Positions 57,935-64,000 of a DNA stretch of 64,000 nt are shown piece by piece. The notes under the pieces were generated by a model. It was not told the DNA's origin and did no database searches. It saw nothing but the letters and a program-made list of their open reading frames with translations. Each line of letters starts with the position of its first letter. Within the stretch, counting starts at the first letter, position 1. The stretch is from Brachynemurus nebulosus (lineage: Eukaryota > Arthropoda > Insecta > Neuroptera > Myrmeleontidae), in NCBI GenBank assembly GCA_035578155.1, contig JAPWDM010000012.1, forward strand, positions 11,600,501-11,664,500. The letters are read 5' to 3'. The position numbers and the translations under genes were made by a program.

Positions 57935-58660
57935 TTTGCTGTGTATTAAATTCTTAAAACTGCAACAAGCTCCAGCAAAGTATTTTTGAAAGTGTTTGAA
58001 GTTTCTGAAATTACACACCTATCACATGAAATCTTTAAACCTGTAATTTGTAGATCCAATAGTGCAAAATTTATAAAAATACTAGGCATATTATTATACA
58101 AAAAAACCTGAAAATATTTAGAATTTTGTCAAATACCTACGTAAAATATGCAAATTCCGCTCTCTAATTAAGAGTTTTTATTTTCCCATATGCAATCAGG
58201 ACAAGTTTTGTAGACCGCATACTATCGTAGCACCCATTTTGTTCCGAAATAATGATTGTTTACATTAAAAGCGAATCATCGTATGAGTACCGTCTAGTAC
58301 CTAATTCGTATTTTTTAATAAAAGATAAAAAATATGTTTTTTAAATTGAATAATATTTTTTTCCTACTCTGTCGATATACACACATATTACTTGGCGGAA
58401 AGCGGAAGGAACATTGAAGCATATGTTACAAAATAATATGGATGAGTCTTTTTTGAATAATTTTCCTATTAAACTAATTCGTATTGTAATATATTTTTTC
58501 ATTTCGTTAGTTGCTACTTCGCTACCTTCGCTTCGTTTCGCAGTTATGTACAAAATAAAGTACTTATATCGTCATAACATCTATTCATGGATGTTTTAAA
58601 TTTTTTTTTTCTGTTCTTTAAACGAAGAAAATTGTTGTTTGGCAACAGTGGAATGTAAAA
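57935..58660. other. unannotated intronic stretch
   Basis: AT-rich; nothing recognised. Confidence 0.45.
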
Positions 58661-58667
58661 TTTATCA

Positions 58668-58865
58668 GGCACTGGCATTTACTCGTGGCTTCGCGCGCTG
58701 TTTTCTTCTTGGGAATTTTCCCACGGGAATATAATTTTTTCCTGGGGTAAATGGATCTCTGTGCAGAGTTTTAAGCCGATTAGTTACCCTTTTAGGATGT
58801 GAAAACAAGACAAAGAAACAAACAGATTCACTTTCGGATTTATAATATTAATTAGGATTAAACCC
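58668..58865 (+). mobile_element. possible 3' tail of an RTE-like LINE or related SINE
   Basis: Contains cgtggcttcgcgcgctg, a gggaattttcccacgggaat block, aaacaagacaaagaaacaaa, and ends tttcggatttataatattaa. This string of features is typical of widespread insect retroposon tails. Identification is from memory of the pattern only. Confidence 0.4.
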
Positions 58866-59112
58866 AGTCAAAAATATTATATACTACGACTATGTTAAGG
58901 ACCATTTGATCCGCTTATTAATTTAAATCGGAATTTTTTTAGTTGAAATCGCAGACAGAAACCAAAATTTTTGTAATTTTTGATATAGGACAAAGTCTTA
59001 CTCCAAATTACCAAATTAACGTCACGATGCGCATATTAAAAGGTGTGCTGGACACAATGTCATAAATTGAGTCCCTCTAAGAATTTCAGGATTCTTCCGT
59101 TTGGAAACTTAA

Positions 59113-59600
59113 GGTACCATCACAGTGTGATTCTGCCGAAAAATAGTCAATTTTCACAATTTTTTTTCGGATGGATAGGATCGAGGAATGGGGATAATTT
59201 TTTTTTACGATTAATACCATTTTACAATACAAAAATATTTTTTTTATTTATTTTTATTTATTTTTTATAATTATTATAATTTTTTGAAAAAAGTGTCTTT
59301 AAAAATGGCCGAAATTCGGTGCCCATGATTGCGGCCGCAGTTTTTATCTGAAAGAAAATCAAATGGATTATCAATCTGTAGGTGAGCCGCTATGTTCCTA
59401 AGGGAACTTTTTTTTTGATATCTTCCTATTTTTTCGCACGGAAAACTAAAAAAATTTGTACGTTTTATTCAAACCGCCACCATTTTTTCAAATTTCAAAA
59501 AAAAAGCTCCCATAGGAACATAGCGGCTCACCTACAGATTGATAATCCATTTGATTTTTTTTCAGATAAAAACTGCGGCATAGAACTTTTAATATACAAA
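59113..59600. mobile_element. TTAA MITE D, copy 2 (right end missing) with internal hairpin
   Basis: TTAA at 59109-59112, then GGTACCATCACAGTGT, then the same sequence as the right half of 44054-44805 in reverse. Internal arms tatgttccta and taggaacata with ggctcacctacagattg form a hairpin (about 59363-59405 with about 59515-59552). No second TTAA end is seen; truncated near 59590. Confidence 0.75.
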
Positions 59601-59604
59601 AGGC

Positions 59605-61640
59605 ATAGAACTTAATATACTCGCCATGAACTCAAATTTGGTATAGGTTTTATTTGGAAACACGCTTGTGAGAAAACATTAGTGAGGAATGCCGATTAAG
59701 TATAATAAATGTATAGAAAGAAATATTGATTCCCCAGTTGTAATTCTTATCTTAAATAGGTTGAGATGTAATTTGGTACACTTTTAATACGACGTATCAT
59801 ACGACAGGCTGCTGCGTTTCGCAATCGATACGCAATATACATGTATGTATGTCGGCCGGATCCATAGTATAAGAAAAGCTACAGTGTCATCCAGAATAAA
59901 TAAAACTTATCAGATCCAAATCTTTATTTAGAAATCATAAATTTTGTACGCTTTTGTTAAATTTAATTCGTCCACCTACCAAAATTTTCACTTTTCCAAA
60001 GAAACAACAAACATACTCGTCTGATTGTCGTGCGGAATTTTAATATAGGAAAATTATGATCGATTCATTTTGGAACATTCTGTCTAAAAATAAGATATCG
60101 ACTACGTTCTAAAAGTTCTGACAACTGACGACGACTGTCTTATGTTTGAGATGATAAGGCGGAAATTTAATAACGCTCATTTTATCATTAGGGACCAGGA
60201 TAGATTAATCGGTCTTTGATAACTCGCGTTCGGTGTAGAATTTTCCTGGGTAGGCATAAACTGAGTAGGTACATATTTTTTTCTATATTCGTTTACATCG
60301 TCTATTACACAATCACCCGATGCGTTTTCGTCTTTGTTTATGTTTATTATTTTTTTGATGTTTCTTTTGTTTTGGGTGGGTAGATTGGGCACGAGCGTGA
60401 TGCAGGAGGAATATTGGTAGCGCAGTGGAATTGTAACGGAAATATTGTTGCTTTATTGTTTTATTGATTCAATTAAATTGTTTCAAAGGAAATGGAAAGG
60501 AATAAAAAATATTTTTATGTGAGTTTTTTTATTGGGTAAATATAATATAGATAGGTACGCTAGTTTTTTTCGATTAATCGCTTTTCTGTTCCCGTATATT
60601 TTTTAATCTCTCAAGGGGGCGCTTCACTCGATTTCTTGTAGACATGCATATCGATTGTAGGTACATTACGTTAAATAATAAAATAAAATCTACGTTTTTT
60701 TTTTTTTGTAGAAAATTCAAACTTTGTAATACAGAAAAAATTTCAAGATACCGTAAAATGGAGTAAATTGAAACGAAATCAAACTTTATATCGTATTTTT
60801 TTGTGTTTGTTTATTATATTAAAAATTGATTACAAAAAATGTTTCTCACTTTTTGAAATAATGATCAAAATGTATGCAATTTCCACTCAGTTTTAAACTG
60901 GGATCAAAAGAGACGATAAGTAGGATTTACCATCACTGGAAATGAAACATACTGGTGAAATAGGATGAAAAGGGATGCAGTGATGAATCCTTGATCCATT
61001 TTTAAATATCTTATATTCGTTCCGTTATATTTGATATAGCGTCAGCCTTAATTCATGTCCTGTTTCACCCCTAACGTAACGTAAATTTCAAGAACTTGTG
61101 ATTTTCTACTAAAAAAAAAAAAACAAAAAATTTTTAAAAATCCAATTTTTTTCTTTCATTTGCTCCAAAATAGTTAAAAATTCGATTAAACAACAATTTA
61201 TTTATACAAGAACACTAAAATAATTTTTTTTTACATTAGGCTTATTCGCTTTACTCGAATTGATGCCATTTTACGGTACCTAATATTTCTTAAAATATTC
61301 ACTGAATCATATCCAAATAATCCATATTATGTTGTTATAACCTTATTTAAAAGATCCTTGCATTATATTCTGCCGTACAACGACTTTTTGTTCTGAACAG
61401 TTTTAGAAAAAAACGTGTGTCTCTCAAAACGTCAGACCCACTCACTTAAATCATTTTAATTATAATATCTAAATTGAAAATCGTGATTCTATTTTTTAAC
61501 CGTGTTTAAAAGTATAAATTACTTTAAAATTATTACTGTTTAAACAGTATAATTATAGATATTTTGTCATAAAATCATATAACAGAAAATGTCACCATTT
61601 AAGTATTGTCATATCTGACATATATTACCTTCTCTACCCT
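59605..61640. other. unannotated intronic stretch
   Basis: Includes a somewhat GC-richer part (about 59800-60430) with an unrecognised 71-codon minus-strand frame (60177-60392, Asn-rich); no splice or domain support. The remainder is AT-rich. Confidence 0.4.
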
Positions 61641-61645
61641 ACTAA

Positions 61646-62596
61646 CAAGTAGAGGGCCCGAGGCCGGATCTATCGATTTTAATGAAACTTAGATATGTTG
61701 TAGAACACTAAAATATAAGCGACATGTATTTTTTTTTATCGGCGGAAAAACGGTTTGAAGAGGTGAAATCGCCCTTCAAAAAATTGGGGTAAAAATTTAA
61801 TCTTACAAATATCTCGAAAACAATAAGAGATAGAGCAAAAGTTTAAATTGGCGATATTGCTCTTTTTTAAAGAGCTATCTATTGATGTTAAATTTGTTAA
61901 AATTACATTAACAAGGGTGGTTTGGGGTTAAAATTTAGGGGTTAATTTTGCAAAAAGGGGGTGAAAATTAAACAATATAAAAATTTTGTTTACCGATTTG
62001 AAATCTACGCCAAAAAATCTAATTGACCTGTTTTTGCTCAATGTCCTAATACTAAGTCTAGGGGTAGGTAACAAGGGGTGACTGTGTCGAATAGTCGTAC
62101 TACTTGGGTAGTTCAAGAAGTTTTCTTCATGGAAAATAGTTTAACACATTTAGAATACCTTAGAAATGAAATTTTCGATTTCAAAATTCAGTTTGAGCAA
62201 CATTGGAGGGGGGGTGAGTCACCCTCTTAAATTACATACTAGTTAACATACACTCATTTTTAATATTAACACACTGACAGTGGGTAATAATTTCACAATA
62301 AGTGGTTCTGAAGTTGGACTGTCGTATGTAAGATTTTTTGTAAGAATTGCATACCAATAGATAGATAGCTCTTTAAAAAAGAGCAATACTGCCAATTTAA
62401 ACTTTTGCTCTATCTCTTACCGTTTTCGAGATATTTAAAAAATTAAATTTTTACCCCAATTTTTGGAGGGCGATTTCACCCCTTCAAACTGTTTTTCCGC
62501 CGATAAAAAAAAATACGTGCAGCTTATTATTTGGTGTTCTACAACATATCTAAGTTTCATCAAAATCGATAGGTCCGGCCTCGGGCCCTTTACTTG
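61646..62596. mobile_element. long-inverted-repeat element with TAA target (PIF/Harbinger-like)
   Basis: Ends CAAGTAGAGGGCCCGAGGCC and its near complement ggcctcgggccctttacttg, flanked by TAA on both sides. The inverted arms extend about 250 bp each (61646-61895 with 62340-62596), sharing gagctatctat, ttgctctatctctta and cgccgataaaaaaaaa. A 3-bp TAA duplication fits PIF/Harbinger, but no transposase is present, and foldback elements remain possible. Confidence 0.75.
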
Positions 62597-62599
62597 TAA

Positions 62600-63055
62600 G
62601 TTGTAACCCAAATGATTGTTGAATATCATCAAATCATCAGACCTTGATGACGGGTTTCTCAAAACACTTGCACATATATCAACTATAATTTTATTATTTC
62701 AAAATTTATACGATTAAAAACTATTATATTAGTTTATATTATATTATTGGAGTTTTTATTAGGTCTCGTAAAATCAATTTTAATACTAGCCGTTGTGTTG
62801 TTAAATACCAAACAAACAATAAAATTGTATTGTTTTCAAAATGACATTTCGCACGTAGTCGCAGTCACTTGCAGCCAGTCAGCCAGGGAGTAAGCGCGAT
62901 ATAGATTTATTAGAAATACTTAAATGCTGTTATTATGGTGACATATCTTGCAATATAACTGCCCTCTGGTGCCCTTGCAGTACAGTGTTTTGTCTAATAA
63001 AATCATAATATAAATTTTATTAAACATATAATATGAAATTTAAAACACAAAATCA
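62600..63055. other. unannotated intronic stretch
   Basis: AT-rich, with a GC-richer patch at 62850-62900. Nothing recognised. Confidence 0.45.
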
Positions 63056-63059
63056 AATA

Positions 63060-63652
63060 CAGCCGACTTTCGTTATCAGTCCGCTTACGGGGCTGTAGGA
63101 GAATATAATTCTACATCGACCGCCGTAACTCGCACTTCCCCTACTTTTCAAGCGTGCGAGTGTGTACTTATTTATAATCAAATAACCCGGATGTTTAGTG
63201 TAGTATTACCATTCCGTTAGAAGCGGCACAAAATCTACCTATTTTTAATAACACACATTTACTAATATTTTCTATATGCGTTCTCTAGTTTGTGTGACAG
63301 GAGTTTAAACAATACTGCCAACACATATTTTCTTTAAAAAACTTTTTAAAATCTTTTGTAGAAATTGTAAATAATATTGTTAGTCAAACAAAGTTTGTAA
63401 TATAATCCGCGTGATGAACGAACAAAACTTGTTTTGGTCAACTACACATGTATTATGTAAACACGGACCTATAAAAAAAATATTTTAGTGAATAAAAAGA
63501 TTCTAACAGGATGATTTATGAATTGCACTATTAAACATCAACACCAATGTTCGGTCTTATAACGAGAGACTGAAATGAATTTTTTTCGGTCGTGGAGGGG
63601 GAATGTTTACAATAGAAATTTAAATCGGCGGACTCATAACGAAAGTTGGCTG
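63060..63652. mobile_element. Tc1/mariner-like MITE E, copy 2
   Basis: TA on both sides; ends CAGCCGACTTTCGTTATCAG and ataacgaaagttggctg. 593 bp, colinear with 30255-30849. Confidence 0.9.
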
Positions 63653-63778
63653 TATTTAGAAAATATACATTTACTTACTGATATTAAAAGCCATCAGGGG
63701 GAAACTTAAAAACTGTTGCAGCGATTTAAAAAGAAATGCTTTTTACTATGTTAGAAAATTGATAAAAATCTGTCAGGA

Positions 63779-63858
63779 ATTCGAGAAGCCCGGGACTATG
63801 TTAGAAATTAATTTTAAGCTCCCCAAAAGCCGAGAACGACATTCACTAAAAAATTTAC

Positions 63859-63920
<62 letters not shown>

Positions 63921-64000
63921 GTTCGCGCAATAACTCTCGAATGAAACGTCCTATTTTTACAAAATTTGACGAAAGCTTTTGGAGTTCAAAATTCTTGAAC
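63779..64000 (-). mobile_element. family A repeat, inverted copy 9, cut by the window edge
   Basis: cccgggactatgttagaaat, a (TA)n tract (about 63861-63916), gcgcaataactctcgaatga and caaaatttgacgaaagctttt are in the order of an inverted family A copy. Its 3' end is degraded and the 5' half lies outside the window. Confidence 0.8.

Larger units (their letters stand above)
57109..64000 (+). other. start of the intron downstream of the dac exon
   Basis: Begins with the GTGAGT donor and runs to the window edge without a recognisable next exon. It contains a Penelope-type fragment, a TTAA-flanked MITE, a long-inverted-repeat element, a mariner-like MITE and a truncated family A copy. Confidence 0.65.

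Noticed and set aside
60177..60392. 71-codon minus-strand frame in a GC-richer area
   Set aside because: Asn-rich and unrecognised; no splice sites or homologous copy to support coding.
1..64000. Bacterial-type features (operons, CRISPR arrays, ribosome binding sites, phage genes)
   Set aside because: None found; composition, splice sites and transposon types are those of an animal genome.

Overview
The window is AT-rich animal genomic DNA dominated by introns and transposon remnants. One coding exon is clearly recognisable, on the + strand at 56975-57108. It has a good 3' splice site, a consensus GTGAGT donor, and encodes a peptide that I recognise as the part of the nuclear cofactor Dachshund (dac/DACH) that follows the SKI/SNO/DAC (DHD1) domain. 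The rest is therefore most simply read as one very long dac intron upstream (about 57 kb in view) plus about 7 kb of the next intron. The insect-like form of the Dac peptide and the mobile-element types (hAT, Tc1/mariner, piggyBac, Penelope, gypsy, Helitron) point to an insect; I cannot name the order. There are no bacterial operons, CRISPR arrays or phage genes, and almost all short open frames are chance or lie inside repeats.

Layout. 0-8.3 kb: a 1.5 kb inverted-repeat element with a nested hAT-like element, a GC-richer unique island (2.26-3.06 kb), a LINE fragment, (TA)n-bearing repeats, a TA-flanked MITE and a foldback. 10-20 kb: Penelope GIY-YIG remnants, piggyBac-like termini (11.1 kb and 13.1-14.0 kb), two hAT-like elements with exact 8-bp target duplications, and a short Helitron. 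20.3-20.9 kb: a broken Ty3/gypsy pol fragment on the minus strand (RNase H and integrase zinc-binding region). 25-35 kb: several copies of an abundant roughly 480-bp repeat ('family A'), TA-MITEs, a Tc1/mariner-like MITE and an inverted pair of tRNA-like composites. 36.6-40.3 kb: an intact-ended hAT MITE and three other inverted-repeat elements. 42.5-50.5 kb: nested hAT-like elements, a TTAA-flanked MITE carrying a segment similar to the 2.9 kb island, a family A copy split by a 1.26 kb palindromic element holding seven regularly spaced heat-shock-element-like motifs, and a piggyBac deletion derivative. 52-57 kb: a tRNA-Ala-like sequence, small hAT MITEs, two more family A copies and the dac exon. 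57-64 kb: a Penelope-type fragment just after the exon, a second TTAA MITE, a TAA-flanked long-inverted-repeat element, a second mariner-like MITE and a family A copy at the edge.

No multi-gene system is visible. The notable biology is that of a large developmental-gene intron filled with diverse non-autonomous DNA transposons. Several of these carry arrays of what look like protein-binding sites: heat-shock elements, CArG boxes, and a different iterated subterminal motif in each hAT-like element. All element assignments come from reading termini, target duplications and short protein motifs by eye. No alignments or database searches were run.
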